Source: Oryzibacter oryziterrae (GTDB lineage Bacteria; Pseudomonadota; Alphaproteobacteria; Rhizobiales; Pleomorphomonadaceae). Taken from it: a stretch of DNA of 64,000 bases. Position 1 is the first letter of the stretch, and each line of letters begins with the position of its first letter. Positions 26,319 through 34,738 of the stretch are shown here, piece after piece. The stretch is taken from positions 248,001 to 312,000 of the forward strand of contig NZ_JAKJIC010000001.1 in assembly GCF_021864535.1 (NCBI RefSeq), read 5' to 3'. The translations under genes and the position numbers were made by a program. The notes beneath the pieces were generated by a model, which was not told the origin of the DNA, made no database searches, and was given only the letters and a program-made list of their open reading frames with translations.

Positions 26319-26462
26319 ATGACAGACTTAATTCGCGAAAACTACGTGTATATCGGAAGTGCATCCGACGTGATGTATTTTGCCTTCTGTCTGATCGCGC
26401 CGTTAGCCTGCGTGTTTCTGTCGTTTTATTTCGGCAGAGTTACGTCTCGCTATCCGAAATAG
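26319..26462 (+). CDS. 47-residue putative membrane peptide
   Basis: A short frame starts ATG at 26319 with an excellent ribosome binding site (GAGGGAG, 2-3 nt before the start) and ends TAG at 26462. The peptide begins MTDLIRENYVYIGSAS, has one hydrophobic segment (FAFCLIAPLACVFLSFYF) and ends in a basic tail RVTSRYPK. I know of no family. The strong SD, single transmembrane helix and positive-inside tail support a real small protein. A 10-bp hairpin without a T-tract (26465-26489) follows the stop. Confidence 0.5.
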   Translation: MTDLIRENYVYIGSASDVMYFAFCLIAPLACVFLSFYFGRVTSRYPK

Positions 26463-26464
26463 GG

Positions 26465-26489
26465 GGACGCGCCGGAACTCGGCGTGTCC
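26465..26489 (+). other. Hairpin after the 47-aa gene
   Basis: GGACGCGCCG-gaact-CGGCGTGTCC, 10 bp including one G-T pair, starting 2 nt after the stop codon. There is no T-tract, so it is more likely an mRNA 3'-end stabiliser or Rho-dependent site than a classical terminator. Confidence 0.4.
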
Positions 26490-26693
26490 GTCAATCAGTC
26501 CGGGATTTGAACAGCATTTCGGGCTGTCTCATGCCTGCCGGGTTCGGCAGGTTGCGTTTCAAGGTGCCATCTGGGCGACTTGAGGCGTCTTTGCTGAAAG
26601 GTCAGGGAAATGACGCGGTTCTGGCTGCCCGCTTGACTTCCGCCGCGCCTTCCCGTTCTTTCCGCCGGATTACTCTTCAGAGGACCTGAGATC

Positions 26694-27641
26694 ATGACCA
26701 CCGCTTTCATCTTTCCTGGTCAGGGCAGCCAGGCTGTTGGCATGGGCAAGGCGCTTGCCGATCAGTATCCCGCCGCCAAGGCGGTGTTCGACGAGGTTGA
26801 CGCAGCGCTTGGTGAGAAGCTGTCGGACATCATCTTCAATGGTCCCGAGGATCAGCTGACGCTGACTGCAAACACCCAGCCCGCGTTGACGGCAGTCAGC
26901 CTGGCCGCGCTTCGGGCGCTGGAAGCGGAAGGTATCGCGCTCAAGGATCACGCGGCTTTTGTCGCCGGTCACTCGCTTGGTGAATATTCGGCGCTGGCCG
27001 CCGCCGGCGCATTGACCGCTGGCGATGCAGCCAAGCTGCTGCGCGCACGCGGCGCGGCGATGCAGAAGGCGGTGCCGGTGGGCGAAGGCGCCATGGCGGC
27101 TCTGCTCGGACTTGATTTTGATGCAGCCGTGGAAGTGGCTGCCGAGGCGGCGCAGGGCGAAGTCTGCCAGGCGGCCAATGACAATGCTCCGGGGCAGGTG
27201 GTTGTTTCCGGAGCCAAGGCGGCGGTGACGCGCGCTGTCGAGATCGCCAAGGGACGCGGCGCCAAGCGGGCCATGTTGCTCAACGTATCAGCCCCCTTCC
27301 ATTGCGCGCTGATGGCGCCGGCGGCCGATGTGATGGCGGAAGCCCTGGCGGCAGCCACGATTCTGGCGCCGGTGGTGCCGGTGTTCGCCAATGTGACGGC
27401 AGCACCGACTTCGAATCCGGTCGAGATCCGCAACCAGTTGGTGGCGCAGGTCACGGGGACCGTGCGTTGGCGCGAGAGCGTCGCAGCGCTGGTGGTCGGC
27501 GGCACGGGCAAGTTCGTGGAAGTCGGCGCCGGCAAGGTGCTGTGCGGCCTCGTCAAGCGCATTGCGCCGGAAGCGCAGTCGGCCAACTTCGGCGCCCCGA
27601 CTGATCTCGACGCCGTCAAGGCGCTGCTCGGGATCATATGA
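26694..27641 (+). CDS. fabD: Malonyl-CoA:ACP transacylase
   Basis: A 315-aa protein that loads malonate onto acyl carrier protein for fatty acid synthesis. It starts MTTAFIFPGQGSQAVGMGK with the GQGSQ motif. The active-site serine is in FVAGHSLGEYSALAA (about residue 90), the conserved arginine near RARGAAMQ, and the histidine in SAPFHCALM (about residue 200). GAGGACC lies upstream. In many relatives fabD begins a fabD-fabG-acpP-fabF cluster. Here it is isolated and faces a convergent HD-GYP gene. Confidence 0.96.
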   Translation: MTTAFIFPGQGSQAVGMGKALADQYPAAKAVFDEVDAALGEKLSDIIFNGPEDQLTLTANTQPALTAVSLAALRALEAEGIALKDHAAFVAGHSLGEYSALAAAGALTAGDAAKLLRARGAAMQKAVPVGEGAMAALLGLDFDAAVEVAAEAAQGEVCQAANDNAPGQVVVSGAKAAVTRAVEIAKGRGAKRAMLLNVSAPFHCALMAPAADVMAEALAAATILAPVVPVFANVTAAPTSNPVEIRNQLVAQVTGTVRWRESVAALVVGGTGKFVEVGAGKVLCGLVKRIAPEAQSANFGAPTDLDAVKALLGII

Positions 27642-27651
27642 TTTCGGACGG

Positions 27652-27687
27652 GCGCCGGGCCAGCCGTTGCGGTTGACCCGGCGCTTG
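27652..27687. terminator. Possible terminator between convergent fabD and HD-GYP gene
   Basis: 8-bp stem GCGCCGGG / CCCGGCGC (27652-27659 with 27677-27684) with a 17-nt loop, followed on the plus strand by TTGTT. It is weak but well placed between convergent genes. Confidence 0.45.
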
Positions 27688-27698
27688 TTCGCATTGCG

Positions 27699-28814
27699 TC
27701 AGGCAGCTGAAGCTGTTGCGTTCAGGTGGGGCAAGGGTTCGGCGCATTCTTCCGCCACCGCTTCAAACACGCGCACCAGATCCTGGTCCAGGCGCGTGTC
27801 CATAGTTTTCAGAATGGCATAGGCCTCGTCGACCGGCTTGGGGCGCTTGTACGCCCGCTTTTCGATCAAGGCCGAGAAGATGTCGCAGATGGTGATGATG
27901 CGGGTGGCGTCATTGATCTGCCGCCCTGCGATGCCGCGCGGGTAACCACTGCCATCGAGATACTCGTGGTGGCTGTGAGCGACTTCGGCGATTTCCTGGG
28001 TGATGTTCTCGCGGTCGAGCAGCATGGCATAGCCGTCGACCGGATGACGATTGATGATGGTTCGCTCGGCCGGCGACAATGCGCCTGGCTTGTCGAGAAT
28101 GGCCAGAGGGACGCGCGCCTTGCCGACGTCGTGAAAGAAGGCAGCGTCGAAGATGCGATTGCGGTCGGCTGCGCTGAAGCCGAGCCTGGTCGCGAATTTC
28201 AAGGAAATGCCGGACACCAGGCTGCAGTGCTGAGCGGTGTCGTCATGATAGTTCTGGATGGTTTCCACCCAGAAGGGCAAAGGCGTGACGGCGAAAAGGT
28301 TCTCGATGGCCTCATGCGCTTCATTCGACAGCGTCCGGTTGATGACGGTGAGATCATGTCGGATGCGCTGGAACAGCTCGACGGTGGACTCGAACAAGGC
28401 GTTGAAGCTGTTGGACCGGAAGGCCCTGAGGCGAGCGGCGTCATGTGTACTCTCCGGCTCGATCTGGGCGATCAGATAGAACAGGCTCTCGATGCGCTGG
28501 CTGGCGCTGGCCGTATACCGGTAGCCCATGCGGTCGATCTTGGAATAGCCGGAGGGGCTGATCCGCGAGAAGTAGATCACCGTTCTGGCTGCGTGCTGGC
28601 GCAGGTGCGGCTCGTTGATCTGGCGCAGAAACGCCTCGTCGACGTCTTCCGTGACGATGACGTTGATGTCGCGGGCTGACTGCGCTGACCAGGAATGGCA
28701 GGTATCCAGAGGATGGTTCGAGATCTGGAAGCCGTAACTGAACAGTATCTTTTCGATCGCAAGTGCAGCGACCGATCGATGAGAGATGACGTGAATATGG
28801 TAAGACTTCGGCAT
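27699..28814 (-). CDS. HD-GYP domain phosphodiesterase-like protein (copy 1)
   Basis: A 371-aa protein. The C-terminal half is an HD-GYP domain, with FFHDVGKARVPLAILDKPG (about residue 228) holding the HD pair and HHEYLDGSGYPRGI (about residue 280) holding HHE and GYP. These domains usually hydrolyse cyclic di-GMP. The first 120 residues form a separate domain starting YHIHVISHRSVAALAIEKIL. It resembles a response-regulator fold in layout but has no clear phospho-acceptor aspartate context. It is paralogous along its length to the next protein upstream (29067-30191). Probably cytosolic. Confidence 0.88.
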   Translation of the reverse strand: MPKSYHIHVISHRSVAALAIEKILFSYGFQISNHPLDTCHSWSAQSARDINVIVTEDVDEAFLRQINEPHLRQHAARTVIYFSRISPSGYSKIDRMGYRYTASASQRIESLFYLIAQIEPESTHDAARLRAFRSNSFNALFESTVELFQRIRHDLTVINRTLSNEAHEAIENLFAVTPLPFWVETIQNYHDDTAQHCSLVSGISLKFATRLGFSAADRNRIFDAAFFHDVGKARVPLAILDKPGALSPAERTIINRHPVDGYAMLLDRENITQEIAEVAHSHHEYLDGSGYPRGIAGRQINDATRIITICDIFSALIEKRAYKRPKPVDEAYAILKTMDTRLDQDLVRVFEAVAEECAEPLPHLNATASAA

Positions 28815-29066
28815 TGCAAGATCCGCTTGAGACAGCCTCTTGCTACCGATCGGGTCTTCAGAAACTCGTTACGGGCACACGAAAAAAGTGTGACTTCCAT
28901 TTAACTTTAAGAGCCAGTTAGGCCGCATTGAGAAACATCGGGGTGTCTGCAGGAGCCTGCGTTTCCCCAGGTCGAATCGCAAGAAAAGGCGTGTTAGCCG
29001 GGGGCAAGGCACAAGGCGCTCGAGCGAACGCGTCTCCTTCAGATTGAGAGACCTGAGCCGGGTGCC

Positions 29067-30191
29067 TCAACCGGTCACCGCTACCAGACCCGGGTGTGGC
29101 TGGATTTCAAAATCACCACCGGCGAACTCGGTGGCGACAGCTTCGAACACCTTGACGAGGTCCTGGTCGATCTTGGTCTCCATGGACTTCAGGATGTCGT
29201 AGGCGGCGGACACGGACATGGGGGGCTTGTAGGAGCGCTTCTCTACGAGGGCGGCGAAGATGTCGCAAATGGTCAGAATGCGCGTCAGGTCGTCGATGGA
29301 CGCCGCCGAGATGCCGTTGGGATAGCCCGAACCATCCAGATATTCGTGGTGATTGAGGGCGGCTCGCGCAATTTCGCCCGACAGGTCGGGCTTCTGCATC
29401 AGGATATCGAATCCCAAGGTCGTGTGCATGCACATGATCTTGCGTTCTTCACTGTTCAACGCGCCTGGCTTGTCGAGAATGGAGAGCGGGATCTTGGCCT
29501 TGCCGATGTCGTGGAAATAGGCGCTGTCGAAGATGCGGCTGCGGTCGCGGGTGTTGAGGCCAAGGCGCGTCGCGAATCTGAGGGCGACGCCGGAGACAAG
29601 GCTGCAGTGCTGGGCGGTGCCGTCGTGATAGTTCTGGACCATGTCCAGCCAATGCGGCATCGGGGTGACGTGCATCAGGCCGGAGAAGTTGTCCTCAGCC
29701 TGGTGAGCCATGGACAGTTCGATGGTTTCGACGTCATTGCGCAACCGATCAAACAGCGCCGTGGTTTCGGCGTAAATCTTGTTCGAGTGCTCGTCGCGCG
29801 TCTGGCAGCGTTCCTTTGCCTTGCGCATGAGCGCCGGATCGATCTGATTGATCAGATAGATCAGGTTGTCGATGCTCTGGGTCGACGTACTGATATAGAT
29901 GTAGCCGTTGCGATCGAGCGTGGCGAAGGCTTCCGATCGAATGCGGCTGAGGAAAACGATCGTACGTTTGGCGTGATCTGCCAGCGGGCTATGCAGGATC
30001 TTGCTGAGAAACGGGCCGGAAATGTCCTGACCGACGATGATCAGCACGTCGGTTGCCCGCAGGTCTTGCCAAAGCGTGGCTGTGACCGCCAAGTGCACCG
30101 CTGTGCTCAATCCGAGAGAGGACAGCGTGCGCTCTATGGTTTGTGCGCCGGAACGACTTTCCGAGAGTATATGAACCTTCTGGTTCTGCAT
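29067..30191 (-). CDS. HD-GYP domain phosphodiesterase-like protein (copy 2)
   Basis: The ATG at 30191 with GGAAG upstream gives 374 aa. The layout equals the neighbouring copy: an N-terminal receiver-like domain (KVHILSESRSGAQTIERTLS), a linker, then HD-GYP with YFHDIGKAKIPLSILDKPG and HHEYLDGSGYPNGI. Shared segments such as NYHDGTAQHCSLVSGVALRFATRLG show a duplication. Both genes run on the same strand, 252 nt apart, and each could be a cyclic di-GMP phosphodiesterase. The N-terminal domains have diverged more than the catalytic ones, which suggests different input signals. Confidence 0.88.
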   Translation of the reverse strand: MQNQKVHILSESRSGAQTIERTLSSLGLSTAVHLAVTATLWQDLRATDVLIIVGQDISGPFLSKILHSPLADHAKRTIVFLSRIRSEAFATLDRNGYIYISTSTQSIDNLIYLINQIDPALMRKAKERCQTRDEHSNKIYAETTALFDRLRNDVETIELSMAHQAEDNFSGLMHVTPMPHWLDMVQNYHDGTAQHCSLVSGVALRFATRLGLNTRDRSRIFDSAYFHDIGKAKIPLSILDKPGALNSEERKIMCMHTTLGFDILMQKPDLSGEIARAALNHHEYLDGSGYPNGISAASIDDLTRILTICDIFAALVEKRSYKPPMSVSAAYDILKSMETKIDQDLVKVFEAVATEFAGGDFEIQPHPGLVAVTG

Positions 30192-30621
30192 GAATCGCTT
30201 CCTGCCGTGGTCCAAATCGAGGGTGGACCCAATTCGCTGGGGGCTACGCTAGCCGCAGAAGGTAAAGCTATACTGAATTGAATACAATTTTTTGCATGAA
30301 AGATGCATCTGCTGGCTTTTGTCGGTTTTTTGGTAAATACGTCTGAGAGTTGATGCTGGATATACGATTACAGATTGTTTTATGCATGTTGCGTCGTTGC
30401 TGTGGGGCACAGTTCGCCGAACCCCTTTCATGATTGTGTCAACTTCGGATCGAGCAAACCGGTGCTGGCGCTGGCGTTTCGGATGTCGCGCCACCTCATG
30501 CGTGCCGGTGTCGTGAGGAAGGGGCGTTCCGGCCGCACGGGGAATGAGAAAAATGATGTGGTATTATATTACGCAACTCATAACCCTTTGATTTATAACG
30601 TGTCACCTGGCTTCCTGTCGC
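30192..30621. other. Intergenic region between HD-GYP copy 2 and rplM promoter
   Basis: About 430 nt, low in GC, with no supported gene. It should contain the divergent HD-GYP promoter. Confidence 0.4.
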
Positions 30622-30650
30622 TTGACTTCTTTGTCGAGGCCCCCTATAGA
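30622..30650 (+). promoter_or_regulatory. Sigma-70 type promoter of rplM-rpsI
   Basis: TTGACT at 30622-30627 and TATAGA at 30645-30650 are separated by 17 nt, nearly ideal housekeeping promoter elements. Transcription would start near 30657, giving a leader of about 100 nt before rplM. Confidence 0.8.
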
Positions 30651-30656
30651 GAGCCC

Positions 30657-30759
30657 CGACGGCGGGACCCAGGCTTGGGCCCCGCTTCTTCGTTGCCGAA
30701 AGGCGCGAAGGAACCCGATGAACTGGCCGGTTTCCGGCCCAACATGAACGGTAACGCCA
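30657..30759 (+). promoter_or_regulatory. Structured 5' leader of rplM
   Basis: Three consecutive hairpins lie between the promoter and the rplM start: GCGGGaCCCA-ggct-TGGGcCCCGC (30662-30685), CTTCGttGCC-gaaa-GGCgCGAAG (30688-30710) and GGCCGG-ttt-CCGGCC (30725-30739). The rplM start has only a weak SD. A structured leader before a ribosomal protein operon suggests autoregulation by L13 or S9, as known for other ribosomal protein leaders. Whether this one matches a described family I cannot tell. Confidence 0.5.
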
Positions 30760-31221
30760 ATGAAGACCTTTACGGCGACACCGGCGACGATCGAGAAGAA
30801 GTGGATCCTGATCGACGCCGAGGGCCTCGTGGTCGGCCGTCTCGCGACGGTGATCGCGAACCGCCTGCGCGGCAAGCACAAGGCCTCCTACACCCCGCAC
30901 ATGGACGATGGTGACAATGTCATCGTCATCAATGCGGCCAAGGTGGTCCTCACCGGTCGGAAGTACACCGACAAGACCTATTACTGGCACACCGGCTATA
31001 TCGGCGGCATCAAGGAGCGCAAGGCGCGCCAGATCCTCGAAGGCCGCTTCCCCGAGCGCGTGCTCGAGAAGGCCGTGGAGCGCATGATTCCGGAAGGTCC
31101 GCTGGGCCGCCGTCAGCTCTCCAATCTGCGCGTTTATGGTGGTGCCGAGCACCCGCATGCTGCGCAGTCTCCCGAAGTGCTCGACGTCAAGTCGATGAAC
31201 AAGATGAACACGAGGGGCTAA
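30760..31221 (+). CDS. rplM: 50S ribosomal protein L13
   Basis: A 153-aa protein starting [20 protein letters not shown], with the family motifs [36 protein letters not shown] and [24 protein letters not shown] split along its length. It is a 23S rRNA-binding early assembly protein. It is 3 nt upstream of rpsI, as in most bacteria, and driven by the promoter at 30622. Confidence 0.98.
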   Translation: MKTFTATPATIEKKWILIDAEGLVVGRLATVIANRLRGKHKASYTPHMDDGDNVIVINAAKVVLTGRKYTDKTYYWHTGYIGGIKERKARQILEGRFPERVLEKAVERMIPEGPLGRRQLSNLRVYGGAEHPHAAQSPEVLDVKSMNKMNTRG

Positions 31222-31224
31222 TCG

Positions 31225-31698
31225 ATGGCTGATCTTTCCTCCCTCGCCGATCTCGGTGCCACGGCGGCTGTTGTCGTCGAAGCGCCGGTGCATGTCCAGA
31301 AGCTGGACAAGTTCGGCCGCGCCTATGCTACCGGCAAGCGCAAGAACGCCGTCGCCCGCGTGTGGATCAAGCCGGGCTCCGGCAAGATCATCGTGAACGA
31401 CAAGGACTTCACCGCCTATTTCGGTCGCCCGGTGCTGCAGATGATCGTGCAGCAGCCGATCTACGCCGCTGCCCGTGATGGTCAGTTCGACGTGATCGCC
31501 ACGGTTGCCGGCGGTGGTCTCTCCGGTCAGGCCGGTGCCATCCGTCATGGCATCTCCAAGGCTCTGACCTATTACGAGCCGGGCCTGCGCGGCGTGCTCA
31601 AGAAGCTTGGCTTCCTGACCCGCGACAGCCGCGTCGTCGAGCGCAAGAAGTACGGCCGCGCCAAGGCTCGCCGCAGCTTCCAGTTCTCGAAGCGCTGA
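31225..31698 (+). CDS. rpsI: 30S ribosomal protein S9
   Basis: A 157-aa protein. The conserved part begins at about residue 33 ([20 protein letters not shown]) and ends in the invariant basic tail [16 protein letters not shown], which contacts P-site tRNA. The N-terminal extension of about 30 residues is usual in alphaproteobacteria. It lies directly after rplM and before two stacked terminators. Confidence 0.98.
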   Translation: MADLSSLADLGATAAVVVEAPVHVQKLDKFGRAYATGKRKNAVARVWIKPGSGKIIVNDKDFTAYFGRPVLQMIVQQPIYAAARDGQFDVIATVAGGGLSGQAGAIRHGISKALTYYEPGLRGVLKKLGFLTRDSRVVERKKYGRAKARRSFQFSKR

Positions 31699-31717
31699 TC
31701 GGTCTGTCCGATATTGG

Positions 31718-31778
31718 AATGCCGGTCGGTTGGCCGGCATTCTCTTTTCAAAGCCCCGGCCATGCGCCGGGGCTTTTT
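31718..31778 (+). terminator. Tandem terminators after rpsI
   Basis: First AATGCCGG / CCGGCATT (31718-31741) followed by CTCTTTTC. Then AAGCCCCGGC-catgc-GCCGGGGCTT (31751-31775), whose 3' arm runs into TTT (five Ts to 31778). The second is a strong intrinsic terminator. Confidence 0.85.
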
Positions 31779-31808
31779 GCATTTGGGCCGGGTAAATGGA
31801 GTTTGCCG

Positions 31809-32351
31809 ATGACAGGGCTGACGTTTCGGCGGGCAACCGCGGAGGATCGGGACACGCTTGCGGAACTGCATTCGCGCGTATGGCAGACAGTCATGGCCGA
31901 GCTGGCGCCGCCCGAAGCGCTCGCCCGTCTCGATGAGGCGCATCGGCGCAAGCAATGGGCCCGCGTTCTGGCCGAACCTCGCCAGGATGAGTGTGTTCTG
32001 CTGGCTGAAAGAGATGGCAGAGCCGTCGCAATGGGGGCTGCCGGATCACCCCTGCACCCAGCCTTCGAGGGGCGAGGTGAACTCCGCGCCATCGATGTGG
32101 ATGGTGCCTGTCAGAGACAGGGCATCGGACGCCAGCTGATCGGGAGATTGGCGCAGCATCTCATCCAATGCGGATACGATCGGATCGGGCTCTCTGTGGT
32201 CGAAGGGAACCTGCCGGCCATTGCCTTCTATGAAGCGCTCGGCGGGCGGATTGTCGGGCACTATACCGACCTGGGGCCGATCTGGAAGTCGCAGGATCTG
32301 GTGATGGCTTGGGATGAGCGCGACGACGTCCTGCGTCTCGCTGCGTGTTGA
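31809..32351 (+). CDS. GNAT family N-acetyltransferase
   Basis: The ATG at 31809 gives 180 aa beginning MTGLTFRRATAEDRDTLAEL, the classic GNAT start. The acetyl-CoA binding motif A is AIDVDGACQRQGIGRQLIGR (about residues 95-114). VVEGNLPAIAFYEALGGRIV is the usual motif B. The acceptor substrate is unknown. It follows the rpsI terminators, so it probably has its own promoter. Confidence 0.88.
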   Translation: MTGLTFRRATAEDRDTLAELHSRVWQTVMAELAPPEALARLDEAHRRKQWARVLAEPRQDECVLLAERDGRAVAMGAAGSPLHPAFEGRGELRAIDVDGACQRQGIGRQLIGRLAQHLIQCGYDRIGLSVVEGNLPAIAFYEALGGRIVGHYTDLGPIWKSQDLVMAWDERDDVLRLAAC

Positions 32352-32357
32352 GGTCGG

Positions 32358-33194
32358 TCAGGCAGGTTCCCCAGTCGTCGTCCGGGTCCCGGCCAGAAAC
32401 CGTTGCGGCGGCAGGCCGAAGTGTTGGCGGAAGGAGGCGACGAAGGCGCTGGGGCTGGCGTAGCCGAGCGAATAGGCGATGGCGGTGCTGCTCTCGCCGC
32501 GATTGAGGCGCTCGATCGAGCGGAGGAGCCGCAGGCGCGTGCGCCAGGCGCGGAAGGACAGGCCGGTTTCGCTGCTGAACAGGCGCTCGACCGTGCGCGT
32601 TGAAGCGCCGGCGCGTTCGGCCAGTTCGGCGAGGGCGCTTGTATCGTCCGGGTTGGCGTTGAGGTGGCGGGTGATGCGGATGAGGCGCGGATCGCGGCCG
32701 CCGGGCAGGCTCAGTGGCGCTTCAGCGAGGGCATCGATCTCGTCGACGATGACGGCGCCGAGGTTGCGGATGCGCGTGTCATGCGGCTGGCTCAGATCGA
32801 GCGACGTCATGCGCAGCACCAGTTGGTGCAGGAGCGGCGTCATCATCACCACGGAACAGCGGCCGGCAGCGTAGTCGTCCGGACGGATGGCAACGTCGGG
32901 GTGGAAATAGAGATTGCGCAGTTCCGCGTCGGTTTCGATGATGACCTGATGCGGCACGCCGCTCGGGACCCAGACGGCGTGGCTTGGCGGGACGATCCAG
33001 ATGTTGTCGTTGCTGAGGAGGCGCAGCACCCCCTCGACGCCCCAGGCGAGCTGGGCGCGCGGGTGCGAGTGGGGCAGGACACCGTGCCCGGCCTGCATGC
33101 GGATGGAACGTGCGAGTACGGGCCTGGCCGGATCGAGATCCCCGGTTGCTTCAGAAGGCTCCGAGAATGGCGGGTCGGCGACATGCTTTGTCAT
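32358..33194 (-). CDS. AraC family regulator with cupin sensor domain
   Basis: A 278-aa protein. The N-terminal cupin (about residues 35-120) has GHGVLPHSHPRAQLAWGVEG and VPPSHAVWVPSGVPHQV. The C-terminal AraC helix-turn-helix pair (about residues 180-275) has RAGASTRTVERLFSSETGLSF and SLGYASPSAFVASFRQHFG, followed by P-x-RFL. Regulators with this layout sense small molecules through the cupin. It is divergent from an SLC13-type permease gene with 92 nt between starts, so that permease is the likely target. Confidence 0.9.
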   Translation of the reverse strand: MTKHVADPPFSEPSEATGDLDPARPVLARSIRMQAGHGVLPHSHPRAQLAWGVEGVLRLLSNDNIWIVPPSHAVWVPSGVPHQVIIETDAELRNLYFHPDVAIRPDDYAAGRCSVVMMTPLLHQLVLRMTSLDLSQPHDTRIRNLGAVIVDEIDALAEAPLSLPGGRDPRLIRITRHLNANPDDTSALAELAERAGASTRTVERLFSSETGLSFRAWRTRLRLLRSIERLNRGESSTAIAYSLGYASPSAFVASFRQHFGLPPQRFLAGTRTTTGEPA

Positions 33195-33286
33195 GATGAT
33201 GGTCTAACGCAAAAGGCGCCGGATCGCTAGAGTGGGACAGCTATCGGGGGCAGGGTGCCTCCGTCCCTCCAGGATGTCGGTGCGTG

Positions 33287-34687
33287 ATGTCGAAGCCTGC
33301 CTTGCCCAAACTGCCCTTTGTCGTGTTTATCGCCTGCCTGGTGGCCGGTGTCGCCGTTGCGATCGTGCGGCCCGGAGGGCTGACCGGGGCGGAATCCTTT
33401 ACCGTTGGGGCGGTGCTGGTGACGCTGTCCCTGTGGGGGACGGCCCTGGTGCCAGGCTATGTCGCCAGCATGATCTTCTTCGCGCTGGTGCTGGTGGGCG
33501 GCGTGGCCAAGCCGGACCTGGTGTTCTCTGGATTCGCTTCGTCGGCGGTGTGGCTGATCATCTCCGGTGCGGTGATTGGGGCTGCAATCGCGGTGTCAGG
33601 GTTGGGCGACCGGCTGGCCCGGGCGATGGCGCCGGCACTGACAACCAGCTATCCGCGGCTGATCGGTGGGCTGATGGCAGTGTCGGCCCTTCTGGGCTTC
33701 CTGATGCCGTCGTCGGTGGGGCGGGCGGTGGTGATGGTGCCGATCGGCATGGCGCTGGCTGATCGTTGCGGTCTCGCCAAGGGCTCGAAGGGGCGCAGCG
33801 GTGTGGCGGCGATCCTGGCGCTCGGATGCAACATGCCGAGCTTTGCGATCCTCACGTCGAACATCCCCAACATGGTGCTGTCAGGCTCGGCCGAGACGAT
33901 TCTGGGGCTGCACCTCGGCTACATGAACTATCTGGTGCTGCACTATCCGATCCTGGGGCTGGTCAAGGCGGTGCTGGCGGTGTGGCTGGTGCTGCGGCTG
34001 TTTCCGGACGCGGTGCGCACTGGTGCGGCGGTGGTCGAAAGTGGTGCGGAGACGGCAAAGACTGTGGATTTCCGGCAATATCGGGTGGCGGCGCTGCTGT
34101 TGGTGACCCTGGCCTTCTGGATGACCGACACGTTGCACGGGGTGAACTCGGCCTGGGTTGGCATTGTCGCGGCGGTGCTGCTGATGCTGCCGGGCATCGG
34201 CGTGGTGGATCAGCAGCGCTTCAAGACATCGGTGGATTTTGGCCTGGTGTTGTTCGTGGCCGGTGCGCTGGCGCTGGGCTCGGTGGTGAATGCCTCCGGT
34301 CTCGGGCGGATGATGGGTGAGGGGCTGCAGGCGCTGATGCCGCTGGCGCCGGGGCGGGACTTTGTGAACTTCGTGTCGCTGGCGGTGATCTCCTGCATCA
34401 CGGGTCTGTTCACAACGGTACCGAGCCTGCCGGCCGTATTGACGCCACTGGCCGAACAGTTTGCGGCCGCGACCGGCTTCAGCCGCGAGGCCGTGGTGAT
34501 GAGCGAAGTGATCGGCTTCTCGACGGTGCTGTTTCCCTATCAGGTGGTGCCGCTGATCGTGGCGATGCAGCTCGCAGGCGAGCGGACCAACCACCTGGTG
34601 CGCGTGACGCTGCCGTTGGCCGCCATCACTTTCCTCGTCCTGGTGCCGCTCGATTTCCTGTGGTGGAAGCTGCTCGGCTGGATCTGA
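33287..34687 (+). CDS. SLC13/DASS-type anion permease
   Basis: The ATG at 33287 gives 466 aa with about 11-12 transmembrane segments. The two repeats each carry an S/T-N/T-P-like substrate loop, seen as LTSNIPNMVLSGSAE (about residue 190) and LFTTVPSLPAVLTP (about residue 375). The family carries di- and tricarboxylates or sulfate with sodium. The exact substrate is not predictable. The divergent AraC gene probably controls it. Confidence 0.82.
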   Translation: MSKPALPKLPFVVFIACLVAGVAVAIVRPGGLTGAESFTVGAVLVTLSLWGTALVPGYVASMIFFALVLVGGVAKPDLVFSGFASSAVWLIISGAVIGAAIAVSGLGDRLARAMAPALTTSYPRLIGGLMAVSALLGFLMPSSVGRAVVMVPIGMALADRCGLAKGSKGRSGVAAILALGCNMPSFAILTSNIPNMVLSGSAETILGLHLGYMNYLVLHYPILGLVKAVLAVWLVLRLFPDAVRTGAAVVESGAETAKTVDFRQYRVAALLLVTLAFWMTDTLHGVNSAWVGIVAAVLLMLPGIGVVDQQRFKTSVDFGLVLFVAGALALGSVVNASGLGRMMGEGLQALMPLAPGRDFVNFVSLAVISCITGLFTTVPSLPAVLTPLAEQFAAATGFSREAVVMSEVIGFSTVLFPYQVVPLIVAMQLAGERTNHLVRVTLPLAAITFLVLVPLDFLWWKLLGWI

Positions 34688-34738
34688 GCGCCGGCCGAGA
34701 CCCTTGCGGGTTTCGACACGGCACTTGGGCGAGGCGGG

